A stretch of DNA of 64,000 nucleotides, taken from Eggerthellaceae bacterium (GTDB lineage: Bacteria > Actinomycetota > Coriobacteriia > Coriobacteriales > Eggerthellaceae). The position numbers and the translations under genes are program-made. The notes under the pieces are model-generated. The model did no database searches and was not told where the DNA came from. It saw only the letters and a program-made list of their open reading frames with translations. Below are positions 32,394 to 44,400 of this stretch, piece after piece. Every line of letters begins with the position of its first letter. The stretch's first letter is position 1. The stretch lies in NCBI GenBank assembly GCA_022791455.1, contig JAAVZC010000008.1, forward strand, positions 124,001 through 188,000. The letters are read 5' to 3'.

Positions 32394-32432
32394 TTGCCCT
32401 CAAGGCAGCGAAAACCGCTGCTGACGGGGCAA
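32394..32432 (+). promoter_or_regulatory. Nested stem-loop just before the giant gene's ribosome site
   Basis: TTGCCC (32394-32399) pairs with GGGCAA (32427-32432), enclosing GCAGCG (32405-32410) and CGCTGC (32416-32421) with loop AAAAC. The structure ends 12 nt before GGAG (32445-32448), which is 8 nt ahead of the ATG. It may tune translation or be part of a riboswitch-like leader; no known class is recognised. Confidence 0.5.
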
Positions 32433-32456
32433 GAAAGTTTTACTGGAGTGGTTAGC

Positions 32457-35400
32457 ATGACAAAAGGGTTCGGATTTTCCGCCAAGCAAACGTCCATCAG
32501 CACTGACGAACTCGTCGAGAGTCCGCCATTGCGCACTAAGCCCTGGCAGCGGGTGGTTTCTGTCACCATGAGCGTGCTTCTAGCCGCCACCATGTTTGAC
32601 GCCACGGGCCTAAGCCCCCTGTTCACAGACGCAGTGGCCGATGAGCCGGCCGCTTCTCAAGCTGCGCCCGAGGGCGACGGCTCTGCCGTCGACGAGGCCA
32701 CCACCACCGACGAAACCGCCGAAAGCGCTGATCAGGAGGGCGAGAACCCCGCCACCGACAGCGCGTCCGACGATGCCGTCGCTACCGACGAGAATGCCGC
32801 TGACGAGGACATCGACGAGCCCGCCCCCGCCGTGAACGAGGCGGAAGAAGCCGCCAAACTGCTGCCGGAGGGCCTCTATTCCGCCGACGCAGTGCTGCCC
32901 GCCAACTTCGAGGGCGACGCCGACATCAGCTCCCGCATCAACCCCACCATGACCCTTTTCGGCGCGCCGATGGTTTCCGCCAAGGGCTTCCTGGTGAAGA
33001 ACGGCACCGTGAGCGCCGAGTACATGCTGGGCAACCTGGCCGCCCTTCTGGAAGAGGGCGCGCTGGGCGGATCCACCGCCGGCGACGCGGTGGTGCTCAC
33101 CTTCGAGATGCCCTACCTCTACTACGACGCCGCCGGCGAACTGCAGCGCACCTACTCTGAAGAACTGTGGAAGGTGCGTCGCGGCATCACCGCCGAAAAC
33201 GGCGAGGCCGGTGCCGCCCCCATGCGCGCCGCCCTGTACGCCAATGCGGTGCCCGCCGGTTGGTCCGCCTGGCAAGAACACGGCGGTGCCTACCTGCCCC
33301 TGACCGACGCCGACCTGAAGGCCGGCGTTTCCGGTAAGGTGGTGCTGCGCTACGAAGGCGAGCTGCCCGCTGGCCTCACTGCCCAAGAGGCCGCCGCCTA
33401 TAACGGACCTCTCGCCTCCACTGCCCCTAATGCTCAGCCGGCCGCGCTCACCGCGGCCGCTTCCATGCCCACGGTCAGCTTCGGCCTCGTTGGTGCCGTG
33501 CCCGCCGACGAGCAAGTGGCGGTGCGCTTCGGCTACGAGGCCCACAGCTTCACCCCCGCCGCTACCGAAGACGAGCCGGCGCCGGCCACCGAGTACGGTC
33601 GTGCCATGGTGAAGACCCTCGGCTCGGTGAACCTTGCCAACGACGAAGTGGACGCCGCTGCCTCCGTGGCGGTGGAAAACGTGGAAAACGCCACCATCAA
33701 CGCGGATGGCGGCTATTTGGTATCCGCCATCCAAATCGACGTGCCGAAGGGCAAGCCGGCGGTTTCCGGCATTTCCCTTTCCGGTTTGTGGCCCACCGAC
33801 GCCAACGGCTTCGGCGGCGTGACGGAAGCCGTGCTCATGGCTTTCAAGGAAGAGAACGGCGAAGCGGTGGCCAACACCGATGCCGACGGCCGCACCGACA
33901 CCTCCACAGACGCGCGCAAGCGCTCCAGCTTCATCGGCGTCCCCGGCGAAGGCGGCGTGGTGATCGTCGACGTGACCGATCTCTCCGATGCCGAACGTGC
34001 TACCCTCGATTTCAAGGACGCCTCCACCCTGGAGGCGCTCGGCGTTTCCCCCATTCCCTACACGGTGGACGAAGAAGGCTTCATCGCCGCCACTCTGGAA
34101 GGGGACGAGGGCGCCGTGAAGGCAGGGGAGGGCCGCACCCTGTACGTGGCCGCCCCCTACGCCCTTTCCGCCATGGAGCTGGAAGAGGCAGCCGAAGCGC
34201 TGCCGGGCGCCCATGACAACCATCCGCTGGGCGGCGAGATTTCCGCCGGCACCTCCACCCAGAAGTTCAAGCCGGTGCAAAACGTGTTGGACGTGAGCGT
34301 GCTCGTGCGCACCCAGGCGCAGACGGTGGCGCTGCCCCAGCACTTCCGCGGCACCGCTACCTTCACCCGCGCCGCCGACCCCGTAGCCCCCGCCACGCCG
34401 GCCACGCCGGAAGGGGAGGGCTCCTCTGAAGGAGACGGCGAAGGCGACGAAGACGGCGAAGGGGACGAACCCGCCGCCGACGAGCCGGCCGACGACGAGA
34501 GCACCTACCAGCCCGCCACCTCCGAGGGGCTGGTGGAGCACATGAACACGGTGGGCCACGGCCCCATCAAGTTGGCCAACGCCATGGCCTTCTCCACCGG
34601 TCCGCTCTACAGCGCAAGCCCTGTCATTGGTCGCGCCGGCGGCAACGAGACCATCCTGGTGGGCGGTCTGCCCGGTGGCTACGTGGACCCGAACCTGAAA
34701 GTTACCCCTGGCGGCGGTACCGCCATGGGCAGCAACACCTACATGATCAAGTCCACCGACTCTCCCTTCCTGGACCTCACCGCCGACGTCGGCTACGACT
34801 CCGGCTTCATGGGCTTGCCCGCCACCGGCTACGCCGACGGCGAGCGCGAAGACGCGGCGCCGGTGTTCGAGCTGCAGATTCCCTACTTCGTGCCTTCCGG
34901 CTCCGGCGGCCTCACCGAAGAATACAGCTACAACGAGTGGACCGCCCAGGGCGGCTTCATCGCCAGCGGCAACGACCGCGGTCCGCGCCTGGCCCTGGTG
35001 CTTAATTCCGACTGCTTCAACGGCAAGTGGAAGATCTACGACATGGATCGCTCCGGCTCCACCAAGGGCACCGAGCTTACCGAGAGCCGTTACAAGAGCT
35101 GGTACAACTCCGAGGGCATCACCGGTACCTTCCGCCTGAAGTACATGGGCAACGCCGCCAACAAGTGGCAGCTCATCAAGGACTTCAACCGTCTTTCGCT
35201 GGGCGTCACCTTCATCGGCACCATTCCCGAGAACACCGGCGGCACCATCCGCTGGGGCGTTACCTACAAGGCCTACACCGACGCCAACGGCAACGTGACC
35301 ATCGGTAACATCGACACGGTTATCAGCCCCGGTTCCGCTTCCGACTCTTCTACCCAGCGCAACGCCACCTTCATCAAGACCAACCTGGACTGGAACACCA

Positions 35401-38400
35401 ACATCGAGACCATCAAGAGCCCGGTGCTGTGGGATCGCTACAACTATATGGTCTACAAGATCACCACCCGCAACGTCTCGCCCGAAGAGGACTCGCAGGT
35501 GGACTACCTGTCCTACTTCTTCAAGTTCCCCTCCGCCGAGCTCACCAACACCGGTATCCGCGACGCGGACTTGGTCACCTGGATCGTAGAGAACGCGCGC
35601 ACGGAAGAAGAGAAAGTCACCAAGAATCCCGATCCTCGCGCCACCGTCTCCGGCAAGGAGTACGTGGGCGTGCCCGGGCAGGGCGGCGCGCTTATCTACG
35701 ACATCACCAACAACCAGAACGTGGTGAACGAACTGGACTTGGACACCTTCGAAAACGCGAACGAGTTGGGGCTGCACGAGTTGCCTTACACCACCGCCGG
35801 CATGAACGGCCAGATTTCCTTCACCGTGCCGGAAGTGGACAAGAAGACCGGTACCATCATCGACCCTGATTCCGACGACCCGCAGCCGGAGTACAACCCG
35901 CTCATGGGCGGCTCCATGTACTACGGTCCCTTGAAGACGAAGAAGGACACCACCACCAAGTGCGACCGCAAGGTGTTCCTGTTGGCGCTGCCTTACACCA
36001 CCAACATGAGCCCCGACGAGTACGTGACGCTGGACACCGAATCCACCGTCCACTTCGGCGGTCGTGGCGTGGACGACTACATGTGGACGAAGACCTACAC
36101 CACCACCTCTACCTTCGCCAGCCCCTCTGCCGGTGCCTCCATCGAGAAGGTGGCGCTGTCCATCGACAACGGCGCCGAGGCGGAGAAGTGGACGGCGCCG
36201 CTGGGCCACTCCGTCACCTACCGTCTGAAGAACCTGCGCATTACCGGCAACCAGCCGCTGTTCGGCACCAGCCTTGTCGACGAGAAGGGCTCCCCGATTG
36301 AGTACGGAGCCGAGATTGAGGACACCCTGCCCGACGGCCTGAACCTGCAGCAGATCTCCATCCGCGTGAACAACTCGGTGGCTTCCAACACGCCGCTCAC
36401 TCTGGAGAACGGCGACATCATGAACGGCCTTGTGGTGGGCACCGACCCCGACGCCCCCGCCGCCGGCACCAACCCCGATCTCAAGATGGCCAACCTTGCC
36501 GACTGGTTCGCCGTCAACCGCACCGGCCACGACGAGCGCGGCGTGCTGGAGTTCCAGTACCGCGACCGCCTGGGGCAGCTGAAGTGGTACACCATGGACA
36601 ACGCGCCAGTGACCCGCAGCTATACCACCGGCTCTTCGCCTAACACGGTCTACACCTTCGGCAGCGCCACCGACGAGTCCCAGAATCTTTCCACCTTGCT
36701 GGAGGCGGCCGGCATCGGCGCTATCCCGCACGGCAAGGGCGGCGTGACCGCCGGCACCACCGGCACCTTCACCGGCAAGATTCGCTTCCTCATGAAGACC
36801 CGCGTGCCCCAGTACAAGGGGCTCTCGGTCATTCCCGTTACTTTCGAGGTAACGGGCGCCCTCATCACGGCGAAGTCCAACGGCGCTGGCGGCCTGTTCA
36901 CCAACAACGTGCGCGTGAACTTCGGCCAGAAGCAGTGGATCACCTCTTCTTCCGAGGGCGGCCAGTACTACACGCTCATCACCCGCCAGACCAACCTGGA
37001 CCCCGCCTCCTTCGAGGCCACGCCCACCAACCCGCAGATTTCCGGCGGCGCCTTCTCGGGCAACAACGGCGGCGTGAACAATGTGTCCACCCTGAAGGAA
37101 ACGCTGGTGAACGAGCCCAACGCCGGCTGGCGTTTCCATATTAATAACGCCTCCCGCGCTCCCATGGAGCCGGCTTACCTGCTGGTGGGTGCCGACCAGA
37201 CCATCGGCTCTGGCGTCACCGCCACCACTTACCCTGGCATGTTCTACGAGGGCGTGCGCGGCGTGCGTCGCGGTTTCGAAGCCGAAAAGGTGACCATCGG
37301 CGGCAACATGTTCGACTACGGTGACATCGAGAGCGTAGAGCTGAACTACTACTCCAAGAACGCCAACGACATGATGATGCGCACGGTGAAGCTGACCGCG
37401 GCGCAGCTGAAGGCTTACACCAAAGACGATATGGACGGCGACGGCTTCCTGGATTGCGTGCTGCCTTCCAGCCTGTGGGGCGACCAGTACCTCATGAACG
37501 TGAAGGTGAACTTCACATCCTTCAAACCGGAGTACACCTACACCGGCACCACCACCAAGGCCCGCGGCACTATCGAGATCATCGGCACACCGAACCAGGT
37601 GCTGTCCATGCCGCTGGTGGCGCGCTTCCAGACGGACTACGACGAAGCCTCTTACAACAAAGCGGCTCAGATGATCGCCACGCTGAAGAGCGCCTACGTA
37701 CCCATCAAGCCGGGCCTGGCAGTGCAGTACGGCTGGAACGGCAACGGCTTGGGCGGCGACGGCAGCTACGGTAGCCAGGGCGCCAGCGGCTCCTACAGCC
37801 CCAACGTGCCCTACCGCTGGGGTGACGGCGAAGGGGAAAACACCTTCTTCAACTACACCTTCACCAACGACTCCTTCTTCACCGCCCGTCGCTTGGATCT
37901 GGATCTGCAGATCAACGACAACGCTGCCAGCAGCCTGCTGAAGACCACCGACGAGGACGGCAGCGATATGCTGCGCGGCTTTGTGGGCGAAGAGCTGGTG
38001 CTGCCCGGCTTCGAGTGGAACACCTACACCACCTCGGTTGAGCGTCCCATGCCGGAGAAGCAGGGCAAGACCCCCGACGGGAAGACCGTTACCCTGAACA
38101 AGCGGGACGGAAACGGCAACATCGCCTTCAACATCGATGTGGACGGCGACGGCGTGGCCGACTTCCGTATCGACGCCAACAACGACGGCGTGGTGGATGA
38201 CCCGGATGACGTGTACGAGTACAGCCCCATCTACGACGAGGTCAGCCACACCGGTTGGCTGCACAAGAATGCGGCCATTTCTGCCATCGACTTCTTCTCT
38301 ATTAATATTAGTGGGGAAGCGGCGCTGAAGAACGCCACCCTAGCGGCTACCGAAGAAGCGGCGAAGCAGATGAGCTACGACGCGGTGGAGCTGCAGAATT

Positions 38401-41400
38401 TCATCTATCTTGACGATAAGGGACGCGGCGACGGCCCGCAGATTTCCCCGAGTCAGGTGAGCGCTACCACCACCAAGACCGACACCATGATCTCCGAAAC
38501 GCCTTCCGGCGCCAACAAGATTCAGGTGTGGGAGCACGTGACCACCGATACCTTTATATATAGTGGCCCTGCCATTAGCGGCAAAAAGGTGAGCCTGGCT
38601 AGCGGCGGCACCTTGGGCACCCGCACCACCACGGTGCGCGAAACCAAGACCATCCGTGCTGACGGCACCACCGACTCTTCCGAGGAGACGAAGGTGGAGT
38701 ACAGCGGCCTCACTGCCACGCTGCGTGTGCCGCTCACCCAGAAGTACGATTTCTCCGGCGCAACCGCTACCGTGACCGACATCGATGTGGCGAACGCCAT
38801 CGTTTCTGTGCGTGCTCACTTCGACCGTTTGGACGGCAAGACCACCTACAGCGGCGGCACCATCACTCCCACCTGGCCGGTCTTCACCGTCTACGGTCGC
38901 GCGGATACCCTGGCCAACACCACGGCCCGCGCCAACGTGTACGCCACCACCGACGAGTACGGCTCCGACTTGCGCGCGGCCGCCAGCCGCACCATGCCGG
39001 TGACCACCGCCACCTCTTCGATTTCTGCTCAGTCCTTCAAGCCGGCGGCTGCCCGCAAGGCCTCCACCGTCACCAATGCGGCGAAGGGGGAGACCGCCTT
39101 CGGCAACAGCACCACCGACGCTGACAATTATGAAATTGCCAACTACACTGACGAGGTGGGCTACCGCTTCTGGCTCAACTCCACCAGCTATGCCCGTATG
39201 GACAACGCCTCCTTCACCGTTTCGGTGCGCAGCCTGTCCGACAAGCTGCCGGCTCCCATCGACGACGTGGAGGGCTTCCTCACCAAGGAAGTCACCCTGT
39301 CCCGCGCGCTGCTGGACATCGGCTCCACCTACCGTAGCGGCAACAAGACGCCCGCCAAGGACGACACCGCCTTCAAGGGCATGACCTTCTACTTCCGCGA
39401 CCCGGACGGCACCGACCTGCCCCTGTACAACGACACCCTTTCCAAGCCCGGTCTGGCCATCAGCCTCACCACGGCCGAAGTGCAGGCGCTGTTCGCCGCC
39501 GCCGACGCCGCGGCCGGCAGTGAAGTGTCCCAGATTACGCTGGATCTTAAGAACGACCCCATCTTCGAGAAGGCCAAGACCTTCTATCTTGAGAAGATTG
39601 TGGCGAACTACTCCGAGATCGACCCCATTAATTGGGATAAGACCATCACGAACCCGGAGAACAAGCAGATCTTCGTGGAACTGAAGGGCCAGGCCAACTG
39701 GTGGTACTACCGCCAGAACAACCGTCACCTGCCCGCCCAGGCAGTGTTCAGCCAGCTGGATCGCACCATCGGCGGCAAGGCTCAGAAGTCCGCCGGCACC
39801 ACCGCCAATGCGTCTATCTACAGCTACCAGACGGTGAATCCGCCGGCGCTCGCGGTGTTTACCTACGGCCAGTACGGCAACTACGCCGACCAGTACATGA
39901 ATCAGAACTCCCCGGGTGAGTCCGGCAACGTGACTGCTGTGCCCTACGACCGCGACTTCAAGATGTGGGTGAACCTCTACAACGAGCGCGCCATCTCCAC
40001 CTTGGATGACGTGGACGTGGATGTGAACATCCCGCTGAAGTGGGAAAGCTCTGTGCAGCTGGACGGCTCGACCGAAAGCGGCTGGGTGGGCTTCCACACC
40101 ACCCAGGTGAAGTTCAAGAAGGCCTGGTTCGATACCTTCTATCATGGCGGCACCATTGGCGCCATCCGTTTCAGCGGCTATGACGATTCCGGCGATAAGA
40201 CCCTGAAGACTTGGACGCTTCAGCCGAACGCCGATTACCAGGGCGGCTCCGAAGAGGCGACGGCGGCTCATCCGCTCACGGGCTTCGTGGACAGCTGCAC
40301 TGGTGCCGACCAGACGGTCACCACCTACACCGCCACCATCGACGGCGTGGAGTACACCCTCACCAAGAACGACGACGGCACCTACAGCTACACCGACGCC
40401 GACGGCGCCACTCAGCTGCTGCCTGAGGGCGTGGAAGTGGTTACCAACACTACCACTGTGCCCGGCTCCCTGACCGCCGACCAGAAGCGCCTCCACGAGG
40501 GCCTGGCCCTGAACGCCGACGGCGACTTCATCGTAGGCGAGGAAACCCTGCGGGCCCATGGCATCAACAACCTGGTGAAGGTGGAGCTCATTTCTTGGAA
40601 GGACATGCAGGAAGACGCTTCCAGCCTGGGCCGCAGCAACCAGAACATTGAGTTTTTGGGCTTCCATGACGTGAACTTCGGCGAGTGGTACACCCACTTC
40701 ACCGCGAACACCCGCAACTATCTGCTGGGTATCCGCCCTGCCAGCGGCGATGTGCCCGGCACGGTGACCGATGCTGTGTGGAAGATCATCTCCTCCAAGA
40801 TGTACACGCCGGTGGAGCGCAGCGACAGCTCGCAGGTTTACAGCTCGAAGATGTACTTCGACACCGTGAGCCGCGCCGGCCTGTACGACAACACTACTTA
40901 TACAAGCATCGCCGACAGCCTGATTGGCGACCAGCATTCCGCCAATCCCACCCAGACGCAGAAGGCCAACAGCGCCGGTAACGCGCTGGCGAATCGCTTT
41001 ACCAAGTACACGGCGGGCAGCTGGGACGGCCACCATTGGGGCCACTCCGGCGGCTCCGGCGGCGAGTCCAACGCCATGCTGGAAGTGGGCTACAAGAGCC
41101 AAGTTTCCCTGCTCTCCGACTTCCGCCAGGTGAACAGCCGCTATGATGTGCGCGCGCCGGAATACTCGGGCTGCATCATCAACGGCGGTACCTTGAACGA
41201 GCAGTCCGGCCTGAGCTACGTGGGCCCGGAGACTTACAACACCGGCATGACGCTGCACGTCACCCAGCAGCTGCCCTCCACGGTCTTCGACGCCTACTAC
41301 GTTAAGATTCGCTCGGTGGCCATGAAGTACCTGCAGGGCATCGACGTGGCTTATAAGGACGGTAGCGTGCTGTCGCTTTCTGCCGAGGATTTGCAGAAAG

Positions 41401-44400
41401 CCTACAACGCCACTAACACGGTGGATTCTGCGGCCGCCTCCATGGAGAAGGAAGTCTCCACGTACAAGGAACGCAACAACGCCGGCAAGGGCAACGCTTC
41501 CACTAACGACGCGGCAGCTACCGACGCAAGCCTGGCTAACAACCGCTACTTCCGCCTGAATCTGCTGAAGACGGATGCGAACGGCAAGCCGGTGGCATCG
41601 CTCGGTTCCCCTGCCAACAAGTACAACAGCGCCAACAACACCGGTGTGGTGGACGAGGACGGCTATAAGGACCCGGTTTCCGGCTACCAGCTGAAGGACG
41701 GTACCACCGTCCAGAACCCGGTAGTCTCTATCACCTATCATCTGAAGGTGAACCAGGATCAGTTCCAGGGCGGTCAGAAGAACGCCTTCACCGGCCAGAC
41801 CGCGGTGGACGAGCACGGCTACGTGGCCAACGACCTCAGCAGCACCGCTGCCCTGAACACCCCCGACTACGGCACCTGGTACAACCTTTCCGAGACCAAC
41901 GCCGCCGAGTGGGTCAAGAAGATGGCCTTCGAGGTGAACGGCCGCGTGTACCGCACCATCCAGAACATGTCCATCGCCCAGGGCTCCGGCCAGCCGGTGG
42001 ACTACATCTCCAACCTGGGCAACGACTTCAACAACATGCGCTCCGCGGAGTTCAACACCATCACCGAGTCTGAGGTGGGCGGCGACTACTCTGGCAACAA
42101 CCGTCCTGGCCACAAGGCGCTGAAGCGTGCCAACAGCCCCTACATGAAGAGCGGCAACACCGACCAGGCCACCTACGGCGTGAACGGCACCCTGAACAAG
42201 GTGACCGACGGCGCGCGCGTTACCTTCATCGCGCCGGGCGTCCAGAGCCGTCGCAACGCGCCGGCTGGTCGCACCTACTATCCCGGCTACAGCGCGCTGA
42301 CCGCCACCGCTTACGGACAGGGCGACCTGAACGTGGACTTCCGCAGCGGCTGGGCCTATCAGGACTACCATTCCGAACACTGTTATTACTATTACGGGGC
42401 TCACCATAACCACGGCGTGAATCACCAGCGGCACATGGTGTCCCGCACCTTCATTACCGCCAGCGACGACGGCGTGTACACCCGCAAGGGCGTGGATACC
42501 GGCTTGGTGCTGGGCAATGACCACAACGACAACGCCACCTTCGGCGGCACCCATAACTTCAACGTGGCCCTGTACCGCGTGAACATGCGCAAGCATTTCT
42601 GGACCGGCGACGACTACCGCTATCCGGACGACTGGTACGACCGCTACATCTCCCATGCGGACTCCGTCATCCTCACGGATACGCTGCCGGAGGCTTTCAA
42701 GGAAGAAGAGCTTAACTACTACGGCTACCTGGCGAAGGGCCTCTCCTTCCAGGTGCCCAACGCCAACGGTACCGCCTACAAGTTGCCCGATGGCAATGAC
42801 AGCCTGTTCGCGCACCTGAAGAATTACGAGGGTGCTTCCATCACCTTGTTCACCCGCAAGACGCCGAAGTGGCCCACCTCGGGCACCAAGGTGCAGTACC
42901 GCAAGATCGTCATCAACCACAAGGGCATCACCGTCTACGAGAAGGACAGCAATGGCGAGTGGGCTGTGAACGCTGCTGCCACCGCCCGCTTCGGCGCTCG
43001 CACCGTCACTGACAGCGACGGCAATGCGGTGAACATCCCGGAGAAGACCCTCACCTACATGCTGAACGAGGGCAAGGGCGACCTGTGGTTCCGCACCTAC
43101 GCCACCGCTGCGGCTGCGCAGGCGGCGGCCGTTGACGTGTACGACAAGGGTGCTGATGGCAACCTGACGGAAGACGAAGTGGACAAGATTTCCGCCCGCA
43201 CCGCCGCGCCGGAAGATATTGCCAAGCGCTTCAACGGCGTGGCCGGCGGCATCGAAGCCTCCGTGTACCTGGACTTCGCCGCCAACGAATATCTGGACTA
43301 CTACGAGATTGACGCCGGCCCCTACTACGGCTCCGGCGACATCACCTCCGAGCATATCGGCCATTACGCCGAGCGCGACAACACGGTGGACACTAAGGAC
43401 TTCCAGCTCATCGGCAGCCCCTACGTGTACAAGAAGCAGGTGAACCCGCTCACCGGCGTGTGCACCGACGTGAAGGACGCCACCAACCGCATGGACGTGT
43501 ACTTCGTGCACGACTACGCGCCGCTGGCCGCCGCCACTACTGGCACCGGCCTGGACGCCGACGGCAACCGCGGCACCGGTCGGTTGAAGTCTCCCGGTTG
43601 GCGCAGCGGCTGGTACGACGGCAATAATTCCGTGAGCACCGGTTCTCACCGCTACTGGGACGAGGCCTACTACCTGGGCTACCTGATTCCCTATGGCTAC
43701 AAGTACAGCCTGCAGGCGGTCACCACCGACGCCAACGCCAACACCGACATGAAGAACGGCAAGCCCTCCGAAAATAGTTCCGTTCTCTATGACTATTATC
43801 TGGACGATGCCAATGCCTCATGGGCTGACGCCGCAAACAACGTGCTGCCCAACACGGCGAAGTTCTTTGCTTATTTCCAAAACATCACTGATGGTGGCAG
43901 CAATCCCACCAAGGCTTCCCATATCAGTCGCGTGAAGCTGGAGAACACCCTGGATTCCGCCTTCCGTTTGCAGACCATCTACGTGCCGCAGCAGTTTGTG
44001 GATGTGGCCACCAACTCCAACCGTTACAAGAATTGGTTCCGCGGTGAGTCCTTCACCTTCCGTGTGTACGACGTCAAGAGCGGCGCAAACAGGGACATCA
44101 CTTTGTCCTGGAACGAAATGCTGGTGCTGGGTATCCTGAACAAGCCGATCGATGGCACCGATGACTACACTATCGATATTGAGAAATATCTGCGTATGTG
44201 CGCGCAGAAAGATCAGAAGCTGACTGAGGGCAAGACCGAGCTCGCCATTGCCAAAGAGCTCGGCATGCCTACCGACGAGGCCGGCTACAAGGCGATCACC
44301 GGTCTGACCGGTTCCACCACCGCCGAAGGAGCGCAGCTGGCGGCCCTGAACGCTGCCACCCTGGTAGCCAACATGCCGCGACTGCGCACTTACACTGCCA

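Noticed and set aside
32394-32432. Cyclic di-GMP riboswitch before the giant gene
   Set aside because: The conserved GEMM core sequences are absent; only a generic nested stem-loop is present.
32297-32626. 109-codon minus-strand frame over the giant gene's start
   Set aside because: It overlaps the leader and signal-peptide region of a well-supported plus-strand gene and has no recognisable content.
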